Shown here piece after piece: positions 44,039 to 50,664 of a stretch of DNA of 64,000 bases. The translations under genes and the position numbers were made by a program. Source of the stretch: a virus; IMG/VR virus record IMGVR_UViG_3300027498_000003, positions 62,001-126,000 of that record; one strand, given 5' to 3'. The notes beneath the pieces are model-generated. The model searched no databases. It saw only the letters and a program-made list of their open reading frames with translations, and was not told the origin of the DNA. How positions within the stretch are numbered: position 1 is the first letter of the stretch; each line of letters opens with the position of its first letter.

Positions 44039-44661
44039 TACTCCTCTTTTACTTTGCAAAATTTATTCACATCAAAAGGCCCGTATACCTCGGAGGCCTT
44101 TAGAACGTATACATCTAAATCTTTCTCGTCTACTGAAGTCGCTCCGAATCGTATAAATTGATCCTGAGCATAGGATACTTCTATTGCTGGTAACTTCGGC
44201 GGAGGAGGTGTTGTAACTATATGCATGCCTGCGGCTTCTTTAGTCGTCGCCCAAAATCTAAAATCTGGGTTGTCTAACTCCCCTACAACTTTACTAGGCT
44301 GTATCAGCACTACATCCCCCTCTTCGTAAACTCTACTGAAGTGGTCAGGGTTGCTTTTTATGAAAGCGCCTACCTTTAGTATCTTGGCAGCTGGATATAC
44401 TACAGAAGAGTATAACCCTGTTTGAGGTATGTAGTCCCCTTTAGTGTGATTTGGTCCGTCTGTGTTCGCTACCACATACTTAACATGCTTCTCTTGGTGC
44501 GATTTTGGAGGAAAGAATCTAAAGAATCTGACCAAATATACATCTTCGTCAAACCCATAGGGGGTATGAGTATCCGGGAATTGGTCGTTATTAGCAAATC
44601 CCTTTATCTGCCTGTTCAGCTCCTTGTAGAACTTACTGCTATCCGTTTGTTTTTTCTTCAC
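44038..44661 (-). CDS. Virion-module protein of unknown function, 207 aa
   Basis: N-terminus KKKQTDSSKFYKELNRQIKG, then a beta-rich centre with HVKYVVANTDGPNHTKGDY, YPAAKILKVGAFIKSNPDHF and YEEGDVVLIQPSKVVGE. The GDVVLIQPSKV phrase looks like a small SH3/OB-type barrel strand. It overlaps the upstream gene by 23 bases and ends in a one-base overlap with the next. No known family is recognised. Confidence 0.6.
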   Translation of the reverse strand: MKKKQTDSSKFYKELNRQIKGFANNDQFPDTHTPYGFDEDVYLVRFFRFFPPKSHQEKHVKYVVANTDGPNHTKGDYIPQTGLYSSVVYPAAKILKVGAFIKSNPDHFSRVYEEGDVVLIQPSKVVGELDNPDFRFWATTKEAAGMHIVTTPPPPKLPAIEVSYAQDQFIRFGATSVDEKDLDVYVLKASEVYGPFDVNKFCKVKEE

Positions 44662-45130
44662 TCGATTTGTTTATGTAATCTTTAAATGCGGCAATCCCTG
44701 CCTCAGGGTTTTTAGGATGTTGCCTTTTAAAAAACCTAGACTTTTGATATATCTTAAATTTCCGCAATGTTTCGTAAAATATCCCCTCGCCATGCCACGA
44801 GAATCCTGTATTCCCTCCAGCCTCCTCTCTCTCTATTATTGGATCTATATAGTCTTTATAAGTGCCCCTGACTAATTTACCCATCTCAGTCATACCTGGC
44901 TTAGTCATGTAAACATCTCTATTAAGCTTTGCTCTGTGGCTAAGCATAAAATGCCCCCAAGGGATGACTATCCTCGGGATCCGTACGTCATGTAGACATT
45001 TAGATAATAAAGTCAGGTAATCTGTTAGTATTTCAATTCCATCGGATAACGTCATATCCAAGTCATTTTCCTCTATGATATCCTCTATGTGAGGTGTCAA
45101 AAACTTCATCATACCGTCCAGTTTAGCCAT
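44639..45130 (-). CDS. Unknown helical protein, 163 aa
   Basis: A mainly helical protein (GMMKFLTPHIEDIIEENDLD, GIEILTDYLTLLSKCLHDVR) with a conserved-looking IPWGHFMLSHRAKLNRDVYM centre and a basic C-terminal part (KIYQKSRFFKRQHPKNPEAG). It overlaps the preceding gene by 8 bases. It is probably part of a small-gene group transcribed from the strand-switch promoter. Function unknown. Confidence 0.6.
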   Translation of the reverse strand: MAKLDGMMKFLTPHIEDIIEENDLDMTLSDGIEILTDYLTLLSKCLHDVRIPRIVIPWGHFMLSHRAKLNRDVYMTKPGMTEMGKLVRGTYKDYIDPIIEREEAGGNTGFSWHGEGIFYETLRKFKIYQKSRFFKRQHPKNPEAGIAAFKDYINKSSEEKTNG

Positions 45131-45551
45131 CCAGTACTACGTTAAATTTGCAAGTAAAAGACGGTATCGATCCGTCTTCTAATTTATCTAATGGTAAATG
45201 CTGAAACATCTCTGGGATATCAAATTCCTTCTTCTTTTTATCAAATGTAATCCAATCACTATCCCTAAGCTTAGCCAAATACATATTTATATCTGAACTA
45301 GCGTTAAACCTCATTGATTGCATTATATAAGACACCGCTCTCTTGTCTCTATACTTCGTAACCCCTTTATTATATAATATTACTAATAATATAAGAAATT
45401 TCTTAACAGAATCTGGGGGTATCGGGATGCGGTATGTTGTAGAATAGAAATCTATTATAATCCCTACATAAGTATATATATTTTTAGTATTAAATTCTTC
45501 CCTGCCCAACGACACATTACTTCCTTCCACACTAAACTTAGGCGAGCTCAA
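45123..45551 (-). CDS. Possible winged-helix protein, first gene of the minus-strand block, 142 aa
   Basis: The long frame has no early ATG. The TTG at 45551 gives MSSPKFSVEGSN and lies 8-10 bases after a TATATTAA element, so either this TTG or a nearby GTG is the start. The centre (DKRAVSYIMQSMRFNASSDI, then MYLAKLRDSDWITFDKKKKE) reads like helix-turn-helix plus wing. A DNA-binding regulator or small-terminase-like protein at the head of the late block would fit, but this is a weak structural impression. Confidence 0.5.
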   Translation of the reverse strand: MSSPKFSVEGSNVSLGREEFNTKNIYTYVGIIIDFYSTTYRIPIPPDSVKKFLILLVILYNKGVTKYRDKRAVSYIMQSMRFNASSDINMYLAKLRDSDWITFDKKKKEFDIPEMFQHLPLDKLEDGSIPSFTCKFNVVLDG

Positions 45552-45614
45552 ACTCTTAATTTAATATAATAAATATTATCTTTACAGAGCAAAAGTAATA
45601 TAAAATATAATATA
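45552..45614. promoter_or_regulatory. Divergent promoter region at the strand switch
   Basis: This 63-bp, extremely AT-rich region separates the leftward late gene block from the rightward nuclease gene. It contains TATATTAA on the minus strand near the TTG start and a run of overlapping ATATAA/AATATA words immediately before the nuclease ATG. No gene fits here; divergent transcription must begin in it. Confidence 0.5.
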
Positions 45615-46514
45615 ATGAAAGACCCTACTGTTATTTTCGAAGAAGATACTCATAGTTACTGGCATGGGTCAGGCCTTTTGGGATCTGATACCCGTACAAA
45701 GATGGTATCCGGAACTACTTTTATAGGGCAGTTCACTGAGCCTTTCAATAGAGCTGAGATCATAGCTAGATGCGCTATGGCGGAGATAGTAGGCCCTCAG
45801 TTTTGGTCTATGTTCTTTGCTAATGAAGATGTTATGGCTACCGAAGATGAGCTATTGGACTTCTTCCACTATAAAATAAGTGAGGATCATTATCTGGAGA
45901 GAAAGATTACAATAAGGGAGGAGTGGGATTTGGGTAATAGAAGAGGTACGGCGCTTCACCAGGAAATAGAAGAGGATCTGTATGCTGCGGGATTCGCTAA
46001 GCATCCATTTATGGATATAGAGGTCCCTGTAGTTAAGTTTCCCAAAAATTACGATAATCAGAGTATTGTTAAAGACTTATCCTCTTTAGAAGACGGAGCT
46101 TACCCAGAGCTGGTGGTATGGCATGACGACGCATTGCTGGCTGGCCAGGCTGATTTCCCTATTATATACACCGATCCTAAAACAGAAGAAAGGTGCGTAA
46201 TCATAATAGATTTTAAAACAAATGGTGGTTATAACCCTAATAAAGGATTAAAAAAGCGGGAAGAGCTTACAAAGCCTACCTACGCCAAAACATTCATGAA
46301 GGATCCGATATCCCATCTATATGACTGTACTTACTCCAAATATCAGCTGCAGTTATCTCTGTATGGGCATCTACTTGAGTTGCATGGATTCAAGCCGCAG
46401 CCGCCGGTAGTAAAACACTTCCTAAACTACGATAAAGAAGACTTTGAATACATCAAATACCCTTATATTGGTAAAGAGTGCGAATCTATCGTCGCTACTC
46501 TTCTTGAGGATTAA
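45615..46514 (+). CDS. PD-(D/E)XK nuclease (RecB/Cas4-type)
   Basis: A 299-aa protein with the RecB-like motif order: H115 in GTALHQEIEEDL, E165 in YPELVV, D180 in LAGQADFPII, the DFK triad at 199-201 (IIIDFKTNG) and the QLQLSLYGHLLE helix at 244-255. The family cuts DNA or acts as an exonuclease in recombination and DNA metabolism. It is a lone rightward gene whose end overlaps by 4 bases with the convergent 76-aa gene. The catalytic set appears complete. Confidence 0.85.
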   Translation: MKDPTVIFEEDTHSYWHGSGLLGSDTRTKMVSGTTFIGQFTEPFNRAEIIARCAMAEIVGPQFWSMFFANEDVMATEDELLDFFHYKISEDHYLERKITIREEWDLGNRRGTALHQEIEEDLYAAGFAKHPFMDIEVPVVKFPKNYDNQSIVKDLSSLEDGAYPELVVWHDDALLAGQADFPIIYTDPKTEERCVIIIDFKTNGGYNPNKGLKKREELTKPTYAKTFMKDPISHLYDCTYSKYQLQLSLYGHLLELHGFKPQPPVVKHFLNYDKEDFEYIKYPYIGKECESIVATLLED

Positions 46515-46741
46515 CCAAATGCTTCCCTTGCTTCGTCTTCATTGGGGAAGAGTTCACATCCCCAAGTACTGAAGTGCGTACCCCTATCGTCTATGAGGTA
46601 CCCTTTATGTCGGTTTTCAATGTATTCTAATACTGCATCTCTAAACGTAATGCCATACCCTATTCCCAATTTAGATGCCTTGGCTGAATTGCCAGTCACA
46701 ACGTAACCCTGCATCCATATATCCCACTCTTTCATATTCAT
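46511..46741 (-). CDS. Small hypothetical phage protein, 76 aa
   Basis: W-x-I-W-M-x-G-Y-x-x-T-G-N-type N-terminus (EWDIWMQGYVVTGNSAKASK), then ITFRDAVLEYIENRHKGYLI and a C-terminal CELFPNEDEAREAF. This pattern is familiar from small uncharacterised phage proteins. Its 3' end overlaps the nuclease gene convergently by 4 bases. Its start lies about 15-20 bp from the insertion sequence, so the IS may have displaced its original promoter. Confidence 0.65.
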   Translation of the reverse strand: MNMKEWDIWMQGYVVTGNSAKASKLGIGYGITFRDAVLEYIENRHKGYLIDDRGTHFSTWGCELFPNEDEAREAFG

Positions 46742-46759
46742 AGTTTCTATTTAAGGATA

Positions 46760-46779
46760 CCAACTCCTTTAGGTGTTGG
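46760..46779. repeat. Left-end hairpin of the IS605-type element
   Basis: CCAAC-t-CC-TTTA-GG-t-GTTGG forms a subterminal hairpin just beyond the tnpA stop codon. This is the kind of imperfect palindrome that TnpA recognises in single-stranded DNA. Confidence 0.75.
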
Positions 46780-46784
46780 AGGAA

Positions 46785-47156
46785 TTAACTTCGCTTTTGG
46801 TTTTGGATATACCTTTGAACAGTTTGTTCAGAGGCATGCCCAATAGTCCCTGCATAATAACTCTTAGTCCAAAGAGTAGGTATCCGTGTTGTTAAATGTT
46901 TAAATTCTTTTCTTAAAATACTACTTGTATACCCTTTTACTTGGTTTGCAATAAACTTAACAGGTGTTGAACTATCTGCCTTGACAAACAGATGTACATG
47001 ATTGTCCATTATTTCTAACTCTATGATTTCCCAATCTCTTTGCTTGCATTTCTCAATTATCAAGTCTTTTAACCGTTCTTGTACTACCTGTGTCAGGACA
47101 TTTCGTCTATACTTAGTACACCAAACTATATGATATTGTAACTTTCCTGTGTGCAT
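46785..47156 (-). CDS. tnpA: IS200/IS605-family Y1 transposase
   Basis: A 123-aa single-domain transposase. It has the HUH motif NHVHLFV (His53, His55) and the catalytic tyrosine at residue 116 in QRYIQNQ. The opening YHIVWCTKYRRNVL and KGYTSSILRKEF are typical of the family. It catalyses single-strand excision and insertion at the terminal hairpins. At 123 residues it is slightly short of typical 130-150-aa members but contains all key residues. Confidence 0.92.
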   Translation of the reverse strand: MHTGKLQYHIVWCTKYRRNVLTQVVQERLKDLIIEKCKQRDWEIIELEIMDNHVHLFVKADSSTPVKFIANQVKGYTSSILRKEFKHLTTRIPTLWTKSYYAGTIGHASEQTVQRYIQNQKRS

Positions 47157-47205
47157 AGGAACTATTTATGGGTTAACAAGTGTTATATGGTAGTATATCT
47201 GTATA

Positions 47206-48312
47206 ATGGTAACAAAAGTTCACAAAACATATCAATTTAAACTGAAACCAAACAAAACTCAAGCAAATATATTCCATCAATGGCTTGGGACTTGTAGGTA
47301 TCTTTATAACTCGGCCTTAGAGCACCGAATATCTTACTTCAAAGATACTGGTGAAGGCGTGTCCAAGTATGACCAATATAACGAGCTGCCTCAAATAAAA
47401 AGAGAACTTCCATTCGTAGCCAAGGTTTATTCCGATGTTCTTCAAGAAGTCTTAGATAGAATAGATAAGTCATACAAGTTATTTTTCAAAGGTGGCGGAT
47501 TTCCTAAATTCAAAAATAAATATAGTTACAACTCCTTCACTTACAAAAGAAACTACAAAATAAATGAAAATAAAGTCAAACTACCTAAGATTGGGTGGGT
47601 TAAGTTCTTTAACTCAAGACCAATAAAAGGTAAACCCAAAACAGCAACATTAATATTCAAAAATAATAGTTGGTTTATATCAATTGTATGTGAGCAAGAG
47701 ATACAATCTAAACCTATTGACGATAGCCAAGCAGTCGGAATAGATGTAGGTATTGCTAAGTTTGCATATTTGTCTGATGGATCTTTTATAGAGTCTCCTT
47801 ATTTTTTAGAGCCTAATTTGGGGAAGTTAAGGCTTCTGCAAAGAAAGTTATCTAGGCAAAAGAAAGGTTCTAACTCTATAGAGAAAACTAAAAGACAAAT
47901 TTCAAAACTACACAACAAGATAAAGAACCAACGAAAGGACTTTCTACACAAGGTATCCACTAACATTGAGCAGTTTTATTCTTCTTGTTATGTTGAGGAT
48001 TTGAAGATTAGTAATATGACTAAACTTAACTCCACCCTTTCAAGAAGGATGTTAGATAATGGTTTTTACTCATTTAGGCTTATGCTTGAGTATAAGTTTA
48101 AACACAATAGTAAACATTTTCTATCAGTCAACCCAGCCTACACTTCTCAAATGTGCTCAAGTTGCGGCGCTGTGGATAAGAAATCTAGACTTTCCCAAAG
48201 CGAATACCTTTGTACTAACTGCGGATTTGTGGATAATAGTGATCTGAATGCTGCAAAAAATATAAGAGCTAAGGGCATTAGCTTTGGAACAAAACGTAAG
48301 GTGTTAGCCTAA
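47206..48312 (+). CDS. tnpB: TnpB RNA-guided nuclease of the IS605-type element
   Basis: A 368-aa protein. The N-terminal HTH/WED-type region begins KTYQFKLKPNKTQANIF. RuvC motifs are complete: D180 in VGIDVGIAK, E264 in CYVEDLKISN and D346 in NSDLNAAKNI. The zinc ribbon is C317-x2-C320 and C336-x2-C339. The family is an RNA-guided endonuclease using a right-end-derived RNA (omega/reRNA) to cut the donor or target site and promote transposon retention. The expected guide would begin just beyond the right end at about 48357. It is divergent from tnpA with ~50 bp between starts. Confidence 0.93.
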   Translation: MVTKVHKTYQFKLKPNKTQANIFHQWLGTCRYLYNSALEHRISYFKDTGEGVSKYDQYNELPQIKRELPFVAKVYSDVLQEVLDRIDKSYKLFFKGGGFPKFKNKYSYNSFTYKRNYKINENKVKLPKIGWVKFFNSRPIKGKPKTATLIFKNNSWFISIVCEQEIQSKPIDDSQAVGIDVGIAKFAYLSDGSFIESPYFLEPNLGKLRLLQRKLSRQKKGSNSIEKTKRQISKLHNKIKNQRKDFLHKVSTNIEQFYSSCYVEDLKISNMTKLNSTLSRRMLDNGFYSFRLMLEYKFKHNSKHFLSVNPAYTSQMCSSCGAVDKKSRLSQSEYLCTNCGFVDNSDLNAAKNIRAKGISFGTKRKVLA

Positions 48313-48326
48313 GCGTGTCCCTAGAA

Positions 48327-48349
48327 TCCACCTTGCTTTAGCTGGTGGA
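48327..48349. repeat. Right-end hairpin of the IS605-type element (likely part of reRNA)
   Basis: TCCACC...GGTGGA with a TTGCTTTAGCT interior lies 14 bp after the tnpB stop and is followed by GTTGTCAA. It resembles the left-end hairpin in its CTTTAG core. In this family the right end forms the 3' scaffold of the TnpB guide RNA, with the guide taken from adjoining flank. Confidence 0.7.
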
Positions 48350-48353
48350 GTTG

Positions 48354-48539
48354 TCAATCTTCTTCATTTATGAATCCTTTAGATAATTGCGCTTCGAGGT
48401 GAGCGACGCGCTTCTGCTTCATAACCATGGGCACCTGCCTGCGGACGAAGTGCCGCCCTGCCTCGCGGCGGAGCACCCGCGTTTCAGATTCGGTAACCTC
48501 CGCGTGGGTTACCCTGTTTCCTTTTTCGTAGTATTTCAT
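48354..48539 (-). CDS. GC-rich small gene abutting the IS, 61 aa
   Basis: The product is strongly charged (SETRVLRREAGRHFVRRQVP, MVMKQKRVAHLEAQL). Its TGA stop (48354-48356) lies inside the TCAA at the IS right end, so the present C-terminus is set by the insertion. About 110 bp of the gene (48400-48510) is far richer in G and C than the rest of the window, which suggests foreign origin. The opposite strand is also open in this stretch (48387-48581), but it lacks a plausible start context, so I prefer the minus strand. Function unknown. Confidence 0.5.
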   Translation of the reverse strand: MKYYEKGNRVTHAEVTESETRVLRREAGRHFVRRQVPMVMKQKRVAHLEAQLSKGFINEED

Positions 48540-49018
48540 TTTCTAGCTATTTTTCCTAGATTTTCTCTAGACCAAATTTAGGGATTTTCGGTCCCAAAGC
48601 CGAAAAAATCCCGGAGGAATTTGGTATCTTTTTTACCCAAAGAACCTTATGTTCTCCGGTGTAAAAAGCTAATTTCTATATATACCGGGGTTCCCGATAC
48701 GTAGGTAGGGGGTAAAAAAGGGTTACCCTATTTACCCGAAATAACCATTTAGGTATAAATGGATAAATGCTGGGCATTTGTTTGTTTATTGTATTCGAAA
48801 GTGTCGCCTTCTTTTAAGAGGCGGCGCCGAGGATACTTGATTGTAATTAATTTGGTAATTGAAAATTAACGAATTGAATACCAATTCAACTTGGTGGTGA
48901 AGCTACCGATTTAATTTTGAAATCCGTATGTATTAACATAATTTTAACTTATTACAATTTATTATATATTTAGAGGATACTTTGTTTATATAAGTATTTG
49001 CTATATTAGCCTTCAGTA
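48540..49018. other. Non-coding hairpin-rich region upstream of the early genes
   Basis: There is no credible gene in 479 bp. Consecutive inverted repeats occur at 48571-48625 (ACCAAATT/AATTTGGT outer, GGGATTTT/AAAATCCC and CGG/CCG inner), 48630-48667 (TTTTTAC/GTAAAAA with AGAAC/GTTCT), 48710-48737 (GGGTAAA/TTTACCC with AGGG/CCCT), 48745-48762 (CCATTT/AAATGG), 48765-48779 (AAATGC/GCATTT), 48791-48836 (GTATTC/GGATAC enclosing CGCCT/AGGCG) and 48871-48887 (GAATTG/CAATTC). The end of the region carries a promoter for rnhA. A replication origin, a structured RNA or a regulatory region is possible. Confidence 0.8.
48981..49009 (+). promoter_or_regulatory. Early promoter candidate: TTTG - 17 bp - TATATTAG
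   Basis: TTTG (48981-48984) and TATATTAG (49002-49009) are separated by 17 bp, matching Bacteroidota -33/-7 spacing except for A in place of T in TAnnTTTG. The rnhA ATG is 9 bases downstream. The same octamer recurs before at least five other starts in this arm. Confidence 0.55.
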
Positions 49019-49504
49019 ATGGGTAGAAAGATAGTAACAGAGTTAGACATCTATACAGATGCATCTACTGAAGGTAGTAAGTCGAAGAACGGAGGGGTGG
49101 CATTCGTAGTTTGCCGGGACGGGGCTCCTATCTGTATGGAGAGTATGTATATGGCTGGGGGAGATAATAGTAGATTAGAGCTTTCTGCAGCCTGCGCGGC
49201 TATAAAGTGGTGTACTGACCAGGGATACCTAATCAATAAGAGAAAAAGAATAAAGAAACTAAACATCTATTCAGATGCTAAGTATGTAACTAACTCTATT
49301 AGATATGTAGAAACTTGGAAAAAAGACGGCACATGGGATGGCCGGCCGAATAAAGATTTACTAGAATATATCTATAAGTGGTCTAAATTTATTAAGTTTA
49401 CGTGGGTTCGCGGGCACAGAGGTAATAAATACAACGAAGTGGCAGACTTTATGGCCAGAACTACACGTAAAACAAAAGAAAATTTTATTATAAATGATGG
49501 ATAG
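49019..49504 (+). CDS. rnhA: Ribonuclease HI
   Basis: A 161-aa protein. The catalytic residues are in family order: D14 (IYTDAS), E54 (RLELSAACAAI), D86 (IYSDAKYV) and D143 (NEVADFMA), with H133 in the flexible GHRGN loop. It hydrolyses RNA in RNA-DNA hybrids and would remove primers or R-loops during phage replication. Full length for the family. It is the first gene of the rightward early block, with a promoter-like element 9 bp upstream, and overlaps the next gene by 11 bases. Confidence 0.93.
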   Translation: MGRKIVTELDIYTDASTEGSKSKNGGVAFVVCRDGAPICMESMYMAGGDNSRLELSAACAAIKWCTDQGYLINKRKRIKKLNIYSDAKYVTNSIRYVETWKKDGTWDGRPNKDLLEYIYKWSKFIKFTWVRGHRGNKYNEVADFMARTTRKTKENFIINDG

Positions 49505-49811
49505 TATAGTTTTTATAGATGTAAAGTATCTCATAATTTTAGGGATAATAGCCTTAGCAGTTTTATGGTTTGTATTTATGTACTTCATATACGCACCCAT
49601 TAAAGCCTACATATTTGGGTATAAAGTATATCAGTATAGAAATCATCACACTAACTTTTATTCTAAATATAATAAATCTAAGGTCATGTGGCATAAAACG
49701 GACGAAGAGGCTCTCAAACATATGAGTAGCACTTTTTATCACATGGATATTGTCTACCCTAATAAACATGCTAAAAAGATTTCTTATAAACCAAACGGCC
49801 CGTGGAAATGA
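49494..49811 (+). CDS. Membrane protein, 105 aa
   Basis: N-terminal membrane segment at about 12-34 (YLIILGIIALAVLWFVFMYF), then a basic/aromatic cytoplasmic-type tail (YRNHHTNFYSKYNKSKVMWH). It starts ATGATG within the end of rnhA. The C-terminal soluble part of ~65 residues has no recognisable motif. It could be an inner-membrane host-modulation protein; that is inferred from topology and early position. Confidence 0.65.
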   Translation: MMDSIVFIDVKYLIILGIIALAVLWFVFMYFIYAPIKAYIFGYKVYQYRNHHTNFYSKYNKSKVMWHKTDEEALKHMSSTFYHMDIVYPNKHAKKISYKPNGPWK

Positions 49812-50077
49812 CACTATTTGAGAGATATGAAGATTATCTAACAGATAATAACTGGAAAGATAAAGTAGGCGGATCGGATTGGGATACGTATACTTATATA
49901 GGTAAAGATGGTGCTTATGAGTACTTCTTAACTGTTGTAGATAGAGCAGATAAAGTATTGATTGTTAAAAAGATGCATAACTCAGAGATATTTTATAAAA
50001 TAGAAACATCTGATCCTCCTGAGATAGTTATAGGAGAGCTTTTGAAATGGGAAGTTGATAAAGGGGCGGAGATATGA
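49808..50077 (+). CDS. Small early protein, 89 aa (start at ATGA overlap)
   Basis: The frame is open from a GTG at 49802, but the ATG at 49808 overlaps the upstream stop as ATGA, so I choose it (MTLFERYEDYL). A small alpha/beta protein: DTYTYIGKDGAYEYFLTVVD, then EIVIGELLKWEVD. No family is recognised. It ends in another ATGA with the 18-codon gene at 50074. Confidence 0.6.
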   Translation: MTLFERYEDYLTDNNWKDKVGGSDWDTYTYIGKDGAYEYFLTVVDRADKVLIVKKMHNSEIFYKIETSDPPEIVIGELLKWEVDKGAEI

Positions 50078-50130
50078 CTGAGGTGTTAATTGCAGATTAT
50101 TGGGAACATTTTAAAAAACCTGTAGAGTAA
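50074..50130 (+). CDS. 18-aa microprotein linking two genes
   Basis: ATG at 50074 overlaps the previous stop (ATGA), and its TAA directly precedes the ATG of the RuvC-like gene (TAAATG). The product is MTEVLIADYWEHFKKPVE. Perfect coupling at both ends supports translation, perhaps mainly to carry ribosomes to the resolvase gene. It may have no function of its own. Confidence 0.45.
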   Translation: MTEVLIADYWEHFKKPVE

Positions 50131-50664
50131 ATGAGAGAAGTTGAATGTTTTGTTGGAATAGATCCTGGTAAAAGTCCAGGGTTATGCCTTATAGACATAA
50201 GAGGAGATATAATTAGTACTAAGCTTTTGAAAGATAAGAAAGGGGAGATGCGTCATCTTGAGCTTTTTGAATGGGTAAAATTAAGTTCTTATGGCGCCAA
50301 AGCAGCCATGGAGCTGCCTCACAGTGTATTCAGCGCCTCTTCTAAGTCCAATTTTCAGTTTGGGCTATCCGTCGGCGCATGCAAACAAAGCTTAATATCC
50401 ACGTTTCCCAAGGGGAGAGTTAAATTCCCACAACCTAAAGAGTGGCAAAAACTAATCCTTATAGATAATGACATTGTTATTAAGAAAGGCAAGAAGGACA
50501 CAAAGAGTACCGCATTTGCTGCCGCGAAACGGATATTAGGCAATAGATGGGATTATAGTGTATTTTTACCTACAGAAAGGAGCAGTGTGGCTAATCATAA
50601 TTTAATAGACGCCTATCTCATAGCAGAATACTGCCGAATTACTCATATAAATTTACCATTATGA
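50131..50664 (+). CDS. RuvC-like Holliday junction resolvase
   Basis: A 177-aa RNase H-fold resolvase. The acidic motifs are D11 in FVGIDPGKSPG, E61 in AAMELPHS and D160 in NHNLIDAYLIAEY with H156. KFPQPKEWQKLIL and KDTKSTAFAAAKRIL match the central part of RuvC-type phage enzymes. It would resolve branched DNA before packaging. It overlaps the following metalloprotease gene (ATGA). Confidence 0.85.
   Translation: MREVECFVGIDPGKSPGLCLIDIRGDIISTKLLKDKKGEMRHLELFEWVKLSSYGAKAAMELPHSVFSASSKSNFQFGLSVGACKQSLISTFPKGRVKFPQPKEWQKLILIDNDIVIKKGKKDTKSTAFAAAKRILGNRWDYSVFLPTERSSVANHNLIDAYLIAEYCRITHINLPL

Larger units (their letters stand above)
46757..48356. mobile_element. IS605-type insertion sequence (divergent tnpA and tnpB)
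   Basis: The ~1.6-kb element contains a HUH/Y1 transposase gene and a divergent tnpB, flanked by imperfect terminal hairpins: 46760-46779 (CCAAC...GTTGG) at the left end and 48327-48349 (TCCACC...GGTGGA) at the right end. The hairpin loops share a CTTTAG/GCTTTAGC core. The right boundary is placed at TCAA (48354-48357), the type of cleavage tetranucleotide used by some members of the family. The left boundary just before the hairpin is approximate (+/- 5 bp). No target duplication is seen, as expected. Both genes look intact, so the element may be active. Confidence 0.85.

Noticed and set aside
48387-48581. 64-codon plus-strand frame in the GC-rich island
   Set aside because: Shares the GC-rich segment with the minus-strand gene, which has a more protein-like composition and a better upstream context. 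The plus frame also runs into the hairpin region.
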